Below are positions 13,748 to 26,999 of a stretch of DNA of 64,000 nt, one piece after another; positions within the stretch are counted from its first letter, which is position 1; every line of letters starts with the position of its first letter. The notes under the pieces were generated by a model. The model saw nothing but the letters and a program-made list of their open reading frames with translations. It had not been told where the DNA came from and did not search any database. The stretch covers positions 1,341,645 through 1,405,644 of the forward strand of contig NC_060902.1 of assembly GCF_014805685.1 (NCBI RefSeq). The letters run 5' to 3'. The position numbers and the translations under genes are program-made. This DNA comes from Silurus meridionalis. Its lineage: Eukaryota; Chordata; Actinopteri; Siluriformes; Siluridae.

Positions 13748-15368
13748 TGTATTATGAATCAAACACCAGTATAAAATTAAGAGCAATGTAAGAACGATAT
13801 CTTCTATATTTTTGCCATGACTTTTTACATTTTCCATTCACTACAACTAGGAGACCCAATCCTGTGCAAAAAGCCAGCTCCATGAAGATCTGCTTTACAT
13901 GGGTTGGATTTGATCTCCTGCTAGAATTTCAACCCTACTGAACACACATTCAGGATGAATTTAAAGGCTGACTGCACCCCAGACCTCCTCACCTCCATCA
14001 GCACCCGATTTTACACATTTGTAGCTAAATAAAATCTCACAAATCTCCACAAAATCTAGTGGAACATCTTCCCTGAAGAGTGGAGGTTATTATAACCAGA
14101 GATTGACCGATTAATTGGCACCGATAGAAAAAAAAATCCATCCGGAAGCCATTTTTCGGCTTGTGGGTCGCTGTCATTACGAGAGCGGCCTCTAGAGGCA
14201 AATCACTGCACCACATGCTATTTGTTTTTACACGCAAGACTACATTTAAATGTATGTTTGTTTTTTTATCCAGTATTCATTAAAAAAACTTTACTTATCG
14301 GCAAGTATTATCCAATCCAGCTATCCGTAAAATCCAATCAACAATCTTATGGTCAGGTGTCCACATATTTTTCATGTCTCTCACACACACACACCTTTAT
14401 AATTGTACCTTTAACAAGTGCACATAAAGTGAAAAAGGAAACGAATTATTTCCATGAACCTCTTAAGCACTTGACATCATTTTGTTGAGACGAGGAACAC
14501 AGTAATAGTGTGTGTTTTTAAAGTGCTGGTCATAATGGGTCAGCTCCAGGAAAAGAAGGTCCTCATCTTATGTTGTAAATTATTAAGCACTTCAACACTA
14601 TGGATCCGAATGTGCTTCGATGAACGAGAGTGAGGTTCCTCAGAGTGCTTGGACGGATGAAAATGAGTGCAGGAGGAAGTCAGTAGGGCTGCATAATTTG
14701 CCTATAGCGTAGGAGATGAAATAACCTATCAGTCTTTTTTTTTTAAACATTCTGCAGATATTTTTTTCCATTCGCATGCCCAGCTTAGCACCACGGACAG
14801 CTCATTTGCGGAGACTCTTTATGGCAGTTAATAAGAACGCCACGGATGCTAATTGGCCACCGGAGTGCGTCTGAAATCCGCGGAAGCTCTCGCGGCCTAG
14901 ACACAAAAAAAGCAGTCCTGCTGAAACGTGGCCTCCTTAAATGGAGTGGACAAGGAGCCACAGATTGAAGTGTCCATCCGCTCTAAACACCCCCTCATAC
15001 CTGGCTGATCATTAGAGGAACAGAAAAGAAAAGAAAAAGAAGAGAGGAGCACTTGATGGCCAATTAGTCTGACCCTCGGGTCTCTTTTCACCTTTCAGCT
15101 ATATTTCTCATGACGCTTTATGTATCTCGATGCAACCGTCTGTCTCGTCACATCTCTGCTGCTTTGAGGATCTGGAATGCTAGGAAGCTCTGATTAGTGA
15201 GGCGTAGCAGGATTGGATTGTTTGCAAGTAAGATTTCAGAGCAAGTTTGGCTGAGAATGTTGTGTAATAGAGACGGAGATGGAGGCAGACCAGAGCGTGG
15301 GCGGCACAGCCTGTGTTTTTGTTTGGTTATGCGAGGAGAGAAAGACTAAGAGTGAGAGGTTACATGTG

Positions 15369-15417
<49 letters not shown>

Positions 15418-15596
15418 TGCCAGGGTGAATGTTTACTCCAGAGTGCCGTGCGAGATCACTGCCTTCAGCTGCTCCAAACAACGTATTATAGAAACCACAC
15501 ACACTCCACCCCTGCCTCCTCTCCTCCACCCAAACCCATGTTTCACTCAATACATTTCGTTCGCTAATAAAGCATCGCGTCAGACCGTTCTTCTCA

Positions 15597-15638
<42 letters not shown>

Positions 15639-18600
15639 AGTTAAATCCTCTGAGCAGGGCTCGGTGTGCTCTACGAGTCTGCAGGGAAGTGAGTCAAGGA
15701 TCAAGCAATTAGAGGAATGCACTGCTCAGGGGTTTTAAGGCGGGGTTTCTGAGGTCAAGGCTTCCTGCGGTAAGACGGACAGACAACTAAGTGCACTGGA
15801 AAATATTCAGCCCACTGTGTAGATTCATTACATTTATTATTATATTTCAGATGATAATAAAAAAGGCACAGAATCTGTAAGGCTTAACACTATATGGAGA
15901 TGTTTTGTGGACACCTGACCAACAGCCTTGATGCTGAACTCACAAGGTGGTATCAAAAAGTTTTATGTTTTTTGGTGACATGCCAACAAGGCTGCACGCA
16001 AACTCACAGGGAGCACCGACCTCAATAAGTCGTCCTGTGTACCGCTACTGTGCAAATTGTGCTGTTCTGACTACGTGCGTTACAGCGTCTGGGATTTCAG
16101 CATGGACAGCAAGTTAGAACAAAGGGCAAATGTGAAACGATGCAAATCTGCCACAAAGATCGTCTGGCATTATTGGGCCATTATTAAGTTTATGGCGATG
16201 CGACAACGAGTCGTTTGAGGTGTTTTGAGTGGCACGTGCAATGAAAGAGTGAAAGAACATCACCGGATGTCGACGAGAGATCAGGAAGACCCTCAACGAC
16301 TGCTAAGAACAAGTCCTTCGTGTCGAGGATCACTCCAGGTGACCGAACTCGGGTGTGCGGGTTCTACAAGTTCTAACACCGTGTTAGACTCAGCACTCAG
16401 CGTGTACAGGCAGCATATCGAGTGGATCAACTCTTCCACATAAAATGGCCCATAATAAAAGTATGTTTTTAAATAGATTTGAGCGTTTCACCGTCGTCGT
16501 GATTGTTGACATGAGTCTGGTGTCTGATCTAAAAATCCTGAAGCTTGGTACACAAAACACACATTTAGTTTAGTTGGAATGGTGACGAGGATTTTATAAT
16601 TTACTGCATAAAGTATGTGATTTACAACACAAGCTGGTAGATAACAGGTGAAGCGTATCTGACGTCTCTAGATGTGGTGGCTTGAACTAGGAGATCCAAA
16701 ATCTGTTCCAGCATGGCAACCGCCCTGTGCACAAAGCCATGATGATGATCTGCTTTCCATGGATTAGTGTTGGTTGAAGATCTCCTGCTAAAGAGCTTTA
16801 AACCCTCCCTATTGAACACTTTTAAGATGAATGTGACGCTGACTGCACCCCCCAAGGCCTCCTCACCTTCTCACCTCACATCAGTACCTGACTTTACTAA
16901 CACACTTGTAGCTGAATGTGCACATTAGTGGAACTTCTTCCCAGAAGGGTGGACGTTATTATAATAGCAAATATGGATTAAATGTGGAATGGGATGATCA
17001 AAAAAGAACAGCAATCCAGAATTACCAGGTGTCCACAAAGGTTTGGCCGTACAATATGATTGCATGCTGCTTCAGAGATCATAATTACACTAATGATCAT
17101 AATGAGGGTTTGGAAACAACTGCTACTGAATGACGCACTATGAAGCTTAATAATGACTACAGGTTGTCGTTTGTAACATGGAAATGTGTCCCTCAGCTTT
17201 ATTTTGTTCATAAGACCAGCAGATGATTTTATGACGATGAAATTGTTTATTCTTTGTTAAAGGTATTTTGCAAACTGCCCCTTTTGTCCTACATAAGAAT
17301 TTTTTTTCTCTCCATTTCTTTAGTTTAAACAATAAAGTAGAAGAACGTAGTGGATGATTCAGTGTGAGTGTATGAGCAGTTAGGGGGAAGGCTGGGACAC
17401 GGACATATGCTCCAGAGTATGGTGACTGGACTAAAATACGGAGTGGAGAGATCTGGCTCACTCACTTTCCTGCAGCGTAGACCTCAGCCGTATCGAACAG
17501 ATTGATCCCGTTCTCATAAGCCAGAGTCATCAGCTGCTCGGCCATCTGCCGGAGACAATTGAAGAAAAGGAGGAAAGGGAAAAAAAAAAAAAAAAAAAAA
17601 AAAACCACAGGGGAAGAGTGGTGTCAGTTTTTTCAATCCGAACTGCTCATTAAATTGTATTTAATGTTTATAGTTTTAATTTTAAAGCAAGCTGTTTTTT
17701 TCCCTCATTACCTCATCTGTGATCTGACCACCGAAGGTCACCCATGTTCCTGTGGAAACAAACCTGGAAATTACATTCTTCTACAGCACTGAAGAGCTTT
17801 CCTTTAGTGTGTGTGTGTGTGTGTGTGTGTGTTAATCTTAGAAATCTGGAGTTATGGAAAAAAAAAAAAGGAGCATACTCTATAGGCCAAAAGTATTAGG
17901 ACAGCCGACTTTCTCACCCATGTATGCTTCTTCCCCAAACTGTTAGCACAAAGTCTATCTTCAGATGTGCTAAGACCCCCAAACCTGCTCCATGATGATG
18001 CACAAATCCAGCTCTATGAAGATCTGCTTTACATGGGTTGGATTTGGTGAAAGATCTCCTGCTATAAAATCTTTGATCGTATTGAACACATTTGGGATGA
18101 ATGTGAACGCTGACTGCACCCTAGACCTCCTCGCTTGATCTCACCTACATCAGTACCTGAATTCAACACTCTTGTGGCTGAATGAATCTCTAAAATCTCC
18201 ACAAAATCTAGTGGAACATCTTCCCAAAGGAGTGGAGCTTATTATTACAGCAAGTAGGGACTTAAAGAGGATGTTTAAAAAGGACAATCTTACAGGGTTC
18301 TCCAAAAGATTTTGACCACAGTGTTTTGATGTGTTTGCATGGGTTACCTGCCTCTTTTTTTTTTTTTTTAACAGACATCCCCAATCCCCCTGTATTCTAC
18401 CCCTATTTCAGACTTTTTTAGAAATAAATCTATGCATGGGTGACAATAGAAGGCATAGGCATAAAAAATGCCTCTAAAGTGCTGCTTTGCTTAAGCCCCG
18501 CCCCCTTTTTTCGATGGCTCTATATGGATGTAATCTTTTTTTTTTAGGTTTCAAAATATTTCCCATAAATGTTTATATTTTCTTTCTCCTGATAACGGGC

Positions 18601-21277
18601 TCCCAGGTTATTACAGACACTTATATGTGGTACAATAAAATTACACAGGAGGCAGCATCTGCATGCGAAGTTACAAAGGCGCTGATCCGAATAAGACTCA
18701 AATGATGTAATTTCCTCTGGGCAGTCAAAAAAATAATAAAAATAAAAAAAAGATCATCCTGTCTCGTCTGAGCTCATGATGACCCGAGGAAAGCACTTAC
18801 CTAACCCAAGACATGACACCCTCAAACCAGACTTCCCCAGGTTTCTGTAATGAGAAAAAAAACCCATTAGATTTGTCTCCTGTTGGTCAAATAAAGAGAA
18901 AATTCAGGATGTCAGCAGAGATTTCAGGAACATGAGCAGAATCATGTAAAAACAAATATCAGATGAAAAACTCAAATCATCATGTGAAAACATCTTCAAT
19001 GAAACATTTTAATGTATAAATAATTCTACAAAGTGTGATTAATTTCAGTAGAATGCAGGATAATCAGCTTAAAGAAAAAGCCTGACTATGATCCGAACTC
19101 GCTTTTAAACGCTACTGAGGTCAGAGTTGAATGTAAAGCAAACGCATCCCATTAACCTAATAACTGCAATAAACTCAATAATGAGGTTCCATCTTGCACA
19201 GTTCAAAGCTGAACTACTCCCTAAAAGAGTGCAGTGATCTATTTACTAAAGGGCAAAAGTTTCTGGACACCTGACCACAAGATCGTTATTCATTCCTAAA
19301 AGGATTGGAGCTCTATAGCTGAAGATCTTCCACCAAATCCAACCCATGGAAAGCAGATCTTCACGGAGCTGGCTTTGTGCACAGGGGCATGGTCATGCTG
19401 GAACAGGTTTGGGGTCTCCAAGTTTAAGTGAAGGAAAAAAATAAATTAATGCTACTGCATCCAAAGGCCGAGTGGCTGATAAGCAAAAAGTTAAGGCACT
19501 TTCTTAAAAAAATAAAAATAAAAAATTGCGATACTCTGAAATGCTTTATTCCTTTAATGTGTGTGCCTGTAATCATCCTCTGGCCACAATCAGTCCAGGT
19601 GATTATATAAGATAAATAAAAAGAAAGACCTGCTTCAGGTTACCTTTATTTCCATCACATTGTGGATGTAAAGTTATGCCTCTGAGAGAACCAGTAGTTA
19701 AAGAAATGCATGAAAATGATTAGCGGTGAGGAAAAGCACAACAGATTGAAGGCGTCAACGGGACGAGACACGGCTGTATCCCTCATCGATGAAACCACTC
19801 TCCAACTCATCAAAAATACTCGAGTGAAAAGCATTTTTTTTTTTTGTCCTTGACATCTGCCTGTTGTCAAAATTACACACTCTTGAGAATTTCGTCTCAT
19901 CCGGATTGCGCTGCTGAAACCCCCAGACCTGTTCGTAGATTTTCGAAAGGTTTGCTTCCGACAGAAAAATTTTCCCGGGAAACATGATGCTGTTTTTTGG
20001 GTGGACTTAAGATTCTTTAAATCTTGAAAGTTTCAGGGTTGTCCGGGAGCATGAGGAGAAAAAGCTGTGAGTAAAAAGCTGACGTTATGGAGTTCTTATC
20101 GAACAGGGAAGAACAACGGTGATCTGATGTAATGATGTCTCGAGGCAAGCGGACACGAGGAAAAAAATGTCAGTTTTTATTCGGCGTGTACAGGAATAAT
20201 AAAAGTGTATTGGAGATTAAGGATGATCCAGCACACTGCCGGTGTAGGAGTATGAGAGATAGAGAGAGTGTGTGTGTGTGTGTGTGTGAGGGAGAGAAAG
20301 AGAGAGAGAATATCGTGGGTGTGTGCATAAAAATTGGGAACATGTAGGAGGGAAGTGAGGGAAGTGATGCTCAGTAAATATAATTTCAGTCTTTTATGGG
20401 AAAAGTACACAAAATAAAACAAAAGGCCTGGAGAGAATCTGAGATATTCAGCAGATCTACAGTTCAGAACATCATCTTAAACGGAGCACCGGGAGATTTA
20501 CAGAGCTAATTGCAGGTCGTCGTTAGTGACAGTAACATGATTAAAAGGGAAGTGGATTTTTAATAATTGTACTCCTCATCAGGTCACTTGTGAACACAAA
20601 ACCGGTGCACCCAATTGATAGATGTACATTATTAGTGTGTGCTTCTTTTTGAAGATCCTGTTCCACACTTAGTCAACCTTCACTCTTCTGGCAAGATATT
20701 CTACTAGACTTTATGGAGATTTATTCGGGTTAGTTAGTAAAGTCATGTACTGATGAGGTGAGAAGGTTTGGGATGCAGTCAGCATTCACATCCCAGAGGT
20801 GCTCACGAGCTCTAAAGCAGGAGATCTTCCAACCCATGTAAAGCATATCTTCATGAAACTGGCTTTGTTCACCGGGACAGTGTCATGCCGGAACTGGTTC
20901 AAGTGAAGGAAATATTCCATGGTACTGCATCCAAAGTGTGGTAACAGTTTCTCAAAGGGGAACTACTTGTGGCAGGAGAAGTCAGGTGTCCCAATACTTT
21001 TGGGCAATTTTAGCTCTTGTACTTCCTGTCTAATCTTTGCTCCACTATGGATCTTTACGCCTACTGGAACCTCAGACACCACCGTTATCCATCTTCACTA
21101 GGGGAAACTCCTCTTATCCTGCTGCATGTGACCTTTTAATCTGGTCTTTAAACCCGGACTCCATCACTAATCTCTCGTTTTCTTGTTATCCGAAACCCGG
21201 GCGTTCGTCTGAGAGCACTGTTCATCATTACCCATGTTAAAAGACACACCTGACCTTTTTGCTTGCCAGGTTGTGCT

Positions 21278-21315
<38 letters not shown>

Positions 21316-22897
21316 AACCTAATCTCTTTTTGTTCTAAAGCCAGTGCGACTGTCCATCATGCAGTATTTATCACCGGCATTAAATATTCAGTGTGACACA
21401 GCACAAACAAAACAGATACAGCTGCAGGAGCGGGTTTTGTTTTTCTCCGAGCGAACACTGCGTAACACGCATGCGACACTGCGTCTTTCAGAAACCCTTC
21501 AGAGGTAACGGGGTTAAAACAAAAAAAATCTGAAGATCTTCGTTGAGGAAGGGAATATCGCTTCACTGAAGGAGAAAAGGACATATGATGAGAAAACTCA
21601 GCACTAAGTATCGTGTAAAAATCCCCCCTCCTTTATTTTTCGATCGTTTACAAAAAAAAGTCGTTAATTCACACAGAAACGTCTGAAAACCCTCACGTGG
21701 CTGTACTGCGCATGAGCAAAACGTAAGGCGATGGCGACTCGCGTCATTTCCGCCTGAAGTTTATTTACTTTCCGGCTTTTTGAGAACGTCATTGGAAAAT
21801 GCACAAAATTTTCGAAAGCCTCTGTTTCCATGGTCCACAGGAAAACATCGTTTTCAAATTTATCCTCTTAGGAGTAAAGCTACGTTTTCAAACGGAAATG
21901 CATTAGTGTGGACATGGCCATGATTAGATTGTGTCTCTGGCAGAGAACGTTAATAATACTCCTGTGCACAAAGTCATGACAATATGAGTTGGAGTGGAAA
22001 ATCTGGAGTGGACTGCTATGTTCTTTGACCTGAATGTGAATGCTGACTGCACCCCAGTCTTCTTCACCTCACCACCTGACTTCACCAACACCCTTGTGGC
22101 TGAATGAAATCTCAAAGCTCCACAAGCACACTCCAAAAACACTAGTAGAACATCTTCCCAGAAGAGTGGCGCAAATGGGACTACACGTGGAATGAGATGT
22201 TCAATAAAAATAAAAACCCTTAACAAATCTTATGCTCAGGTGCAGAGAAACTGTTAGTCTTATAGTGAAATATATATGTCCCTGTTTTGACACTGTTGTG
22301 GAGATCCAGGACAAATCACAGAAGATGCTCAACACGCTTTAAAAAAAAACTTCCAGGACACGTTCCAGAAGAACACTGGGAGTTGTATTGCTGTACACGG
22401 GACTATTCTGAAGGTGATCGTGTGGAAACGTAGATAAATAAAGTACTTTCTTGTAAACAGAGCGAGTCTCCAAACTTTTTGACACCTCATATATATATAT
22501 AACATATGCTTGAGCTCATCCTTCATCTCATATACAGAGGAAAAAGCATGATGATTAAATACAGAAGGAAATCTGAGGCAGATCCGTCTAATTAGCAGCT
22601 GGCGTCTAATTAAAGATGGTCGATTAGCAGCTGAGAAAACCCGCTGAGGCGCTCGAGGTGGGGGATCTCGACACGTCAAGTGAGATTTGCTCGGTATAGA
22701 ACTCAAGAGGAGAAAACAGTATACCCTGTTGAGTTTTGCACGCTGTGAGATGAGCAGGCAGAACCTGATCTCCATCTGCTGAGTCGTGAAAACCGCAGGA
22801 ACTTTATTCTGTTAAACTTTACAAAACACTCGCCCTGAAATCTTAGACATGACGGTTCACTATACACTGCCTTAGTTTATTCTATAGCCCCTGATGT

Positions 22898-22965
<68 letters not shown>

Positions 22966-25518
22966 GGGCTTGTTGTGATAACCAGAAGGACACCGCATCC
23001 TGAAACAGATCGGGTAATTCATTAATGATTCACAGGTGGCAATTAACACAATATTAATATTACATTCAAAACCAGTAAACGAGCTCAAACACCCTCACAA
23101 AGCACTCGGAGTAAATGGACTCATCTACTGCAGCAACACAAAATTAATGTGGAGATGACTAATGAGCTATTTCTAGAGACTGTGATATTCTGCCTAATAA
23201 AAAAAAAACCCACCACACCGAGATAAGCGTGCAACACACACAGCTGCTGAAACGGGTGTGTGGGAAGGGTACGTTTCACTAAGCTCCATGGAGAGATGCC
23301 GTGTGTATTTGCTCTTCAACATCCACGTAGCCATATTTCATGTAGGAGTATTAAAGCTGGAACAGGAATAGTGCGCACCACGAGTACTGTAAAATCTCAA
23401 CACGCCTACTCATTAACACTTACAGTGTACTATCACCTCGTTGCATTCGCCACCATGCAACACCAACACGCTCAAATCACTGTACAGCCAAAACACGGAG
23501 AAAATCAGCTTTATGCAAAACCTCTGCTTCTAACTTCCATTCTTACCAATTATTCCTACAAAACACCACTTTATTTCCATTTCTTCTCCAAAACACCACT
23601 TTATTTCCATTTCTGGTTCAAAACACAGTTTCTATGACCATTTAGACACTAGAGGTCAACCAATCGATCAGGCTGATGTTTGCCTCGGCGCATGTTACTC
23701 AACAAACCGTGCGTGTACGTTCTGCGCTTGCGTAAGAAAGATATCAGCAGGTGGCAGAAGTCTGTACTGGGCATCCAAACAGGGAAACCGGAAAAGCTAG
23801 AACTGTGAATATTTAAAGCATGCAGCGTTTACACCAAAATGGCCATTATTAACAAATTTGTGCGTTTTTTTCTTATCATGTCTGCTACGTTGCAAACACA
23901 AGTAGCAAGAATGACAGTTCGTCAGTTTCGAGCGCTGTCCAAAAAATCTAAAGCCCACCGGAGCTCAAAAGCCACCCACCCGCCAGCCGACCATCAGTGT
24001 GGTGTTTCTGAGGGCTTAAACTTCTAATCCTTTGTTCTTAATCTTGCCTTATATATTTCATTGGGTAAATATGATGTTTTATTTGGAGAGAGAATGAAAA
24101 GAACTTTTCATAACTGTATTGTTCTCGAGCCTTCAGTAGCTAGTTTAAGCTACAAGAAGACATGGGGACCAAAACCTGTGGCTTGTAGTGTTCAATAAAT
24201 GTTTAAGCAATTTACTGCATCATGCCTCAGTTAGATTTAATTAGATGAAAGTGGAAAAAATAAAAATCGGCCAAAAAGACAAAAAATAAAATAAAACCTG
24301 CACTAAATATCTGTATCGGCAAGAGAAAACCCCATTCCAGTTGACTGCTACATAATATTCTTTTTCCATTTATTCCACAAAAACACCATTCAATTTCCAT
24401 TTCTGCTTCAAAACCTTTTAAAAAACATGGAAAGGTTTTTCTTCTATTTTTTTAAAAAGCCATTTTATTTCCATCTCATGCCTCCTCATGAAGGGCACAT
24501 GTTCATGGTTTTAATGCTACTTTTTAACATTTAACCATCTGTCAAATATCTGTTAGCATCCCGTTCTGATATCATTCCTACTGATATAAAATGAATAAGA
24601 CTGTGTGATTTAACAAACACATCCATCTGTAGCACTGATGCAGTGTTGAACACCTAAAGCTAGTCTGTAAGATCAGCAGTAAGTACACAGTGAAGCTGGT
24701 GATTTATAGCTCACCTCTCTACTGCTAGCGCTGAAATAGTGCCAGTCCCATTTAACAACCGCCTTCAATTCTAAAATTCTGAAGGTCAATTTCAGTTCAG
24801 TACTTAAATCTTCCAGAGAAATCGATATGCAAGGAGCAGTCTGTAAATCCAGCGTTCTGAATTATGAGGAGGTTCGGCAGTAAAGTGTTGAGCTTGAGAT
24901 GCCTCGCTTGCTTCTCCATGTCTCACTGCCATTTACTTGTTTTATTAAAAAAATAATTATTAAATTCACCAAGCTTCCTCGCTTAGACATAAAATACTTT
25001 GTCTTGTTGTGAATGCTCTGACTGGATCTTCTAGCCCCCTGAAGGGTCAACAAACAAACTCTACTTGAGCTAATTGAAGACTTTCCAGAGAATAATCCAA
25101 TCTTTCTTCCCTTTTTTCATCCACAAACCTCATGCACCAATCAGACCATCTGTCCACAGGTCCAGTGTGAAATTTCAGCAGATTATTACACTCGAGACAT
25201 GTCAAAATATTGCACAATTTAGCTTTGAAGCTAGGAAACGGCAAAATCCACTGGGATCGAGTTGTTCTCGAATGCTTTGCTGCACAGGATAATTAATTGA
25301 AGGTCTGTTAGAATGGCGGCTTTACATAATCATAAACCCCCTTTAGGCTTGCATCACAGGTTCAGGAGTCTCCAGTCCTTTCTCCATCTTCAACAAACAT
25401 CGCAATCAGGACTCCGTCATCTCCTTTCCCTATCAACCAATCCAACAGCCGTCTTTTACAAGATCACACAATATCCTTACAATCTCCTTGAAACTTGGTT
25501 TCTTTCAAACACCAATAT

Positions 25519-25568
<50 letters not shown>

Positions 25569-26700
25569 CAAATACATATAGAATGACAGGAGGAATTAAT
25601 CTGAAAGATATGGTTCTGTCAGGGTTGCAAATACTTTTGTCTAAACAAAAGCTGTTTTTCAGAATATTTACTGACATGCAAAGAAAATGTAATGATATAC
25701 TTTTGGTGAAAGGTAGAGGGTTAAAAAACAAAAAACCCTACAATATAGGGAGAAAACAATTGTAGCTACAGTCTTCTGAGAAGATGTTTCACTACATTTC
25801 GTGAAGATTGATTCAGCCAAAAGGGTGTTAGTAAAGTCAGGCTCTGATGTAGGTGAGGTGAAGAGGTCTGGGGTGCAGTCAGAGTTCACAGCTCTATAGC
25901 AGGAGATCTTTCACCAAATCCGAACCATGTAAAGCAGATCTTTAAGCGAAGGAAGATTTTCATGCTACAGCCTCCAAAGATGTCCAATACAATTGTATGC
26001 CTTCAACATTTTTTGGTGGAAAAATCGGATATGGGTGGAAAAGTCATGTGTCCCAATACTTAATAATTGTCTGAGCAATTTGATCTCACTGCATCTATTT
26101 GTTTTTATCAGTGGATGAATAAAGAAATGAATACGGAGTGAGTGGAACGCTTTGTGCATCTCCTACGTGTGTTTATGAAGGGAATGGCTCCGGGTTCGTG
26201 CAGCACTTTTAACCCACTGTTGCATAAGAGCTTAGTTCCGCCAGCTCTGCTACCTCGTAAGGAAACTTGACGCGGGTCTTAAAGCGGAACCGTCCTTGGC
26301 GAGGCAACAGGACAGGTCCGTCTTGTTGCTAAGCAACCCAACTTCCAGAAAGGCATGCACTTATCTTTCTAGCTTCTGTCACTTTCTTTCACGAGTCGGT
26401 GCACAAAGACCAGTTTCCAAACGCCCCAGGAGACAGAAACAGACAGTGACTAATATTCTTTTTTAACTTTAAAATAAACGGATATTAAAAAGACTACTAA
26501 TTGTCGATCATTAAAAGTGTACGTGCCGTATTTCAAACGTTCTTTCCTGCTCTGAGCCTTTTAGATGTCACTGGAGTGTCCACACTTTAGCCACGCCCAT
26601 AACACATACAGCTTTCACTTTCACTATACACGGCAGTGACACTGTTTGAGATGGCACCGTTTTCCCCAAGAGCATCTTTATAGTAGATCAGCTAAACAGT

Positions 26701-26746
<46 letters not shown>

Positions 26747-26946
26747 CAGGAGTTCACATCAGTGTTCAGGATTTCTTAATGTCAGGATTGAATGAGACTC
26801 TAAAAGACTTCATGGCGTCAATACAACTCAAACTAAATTAGAATAAGAACTAAAACTCAATAGAGTTCTGAATAAATGTAAGCAGAATAATAACAGAGCT
26901 CCCATCTCAGCTAAAAGTTAGTGATCGCCTATTTATTTATTAATCT

Positions 26947-26999
<53 letters not shown>

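Noticed and set aside
23839..24027. 62-codon plus-strand gene
   Set aside because: It lies inside a MITE-like repeat, with no recognisable domain or splice context.
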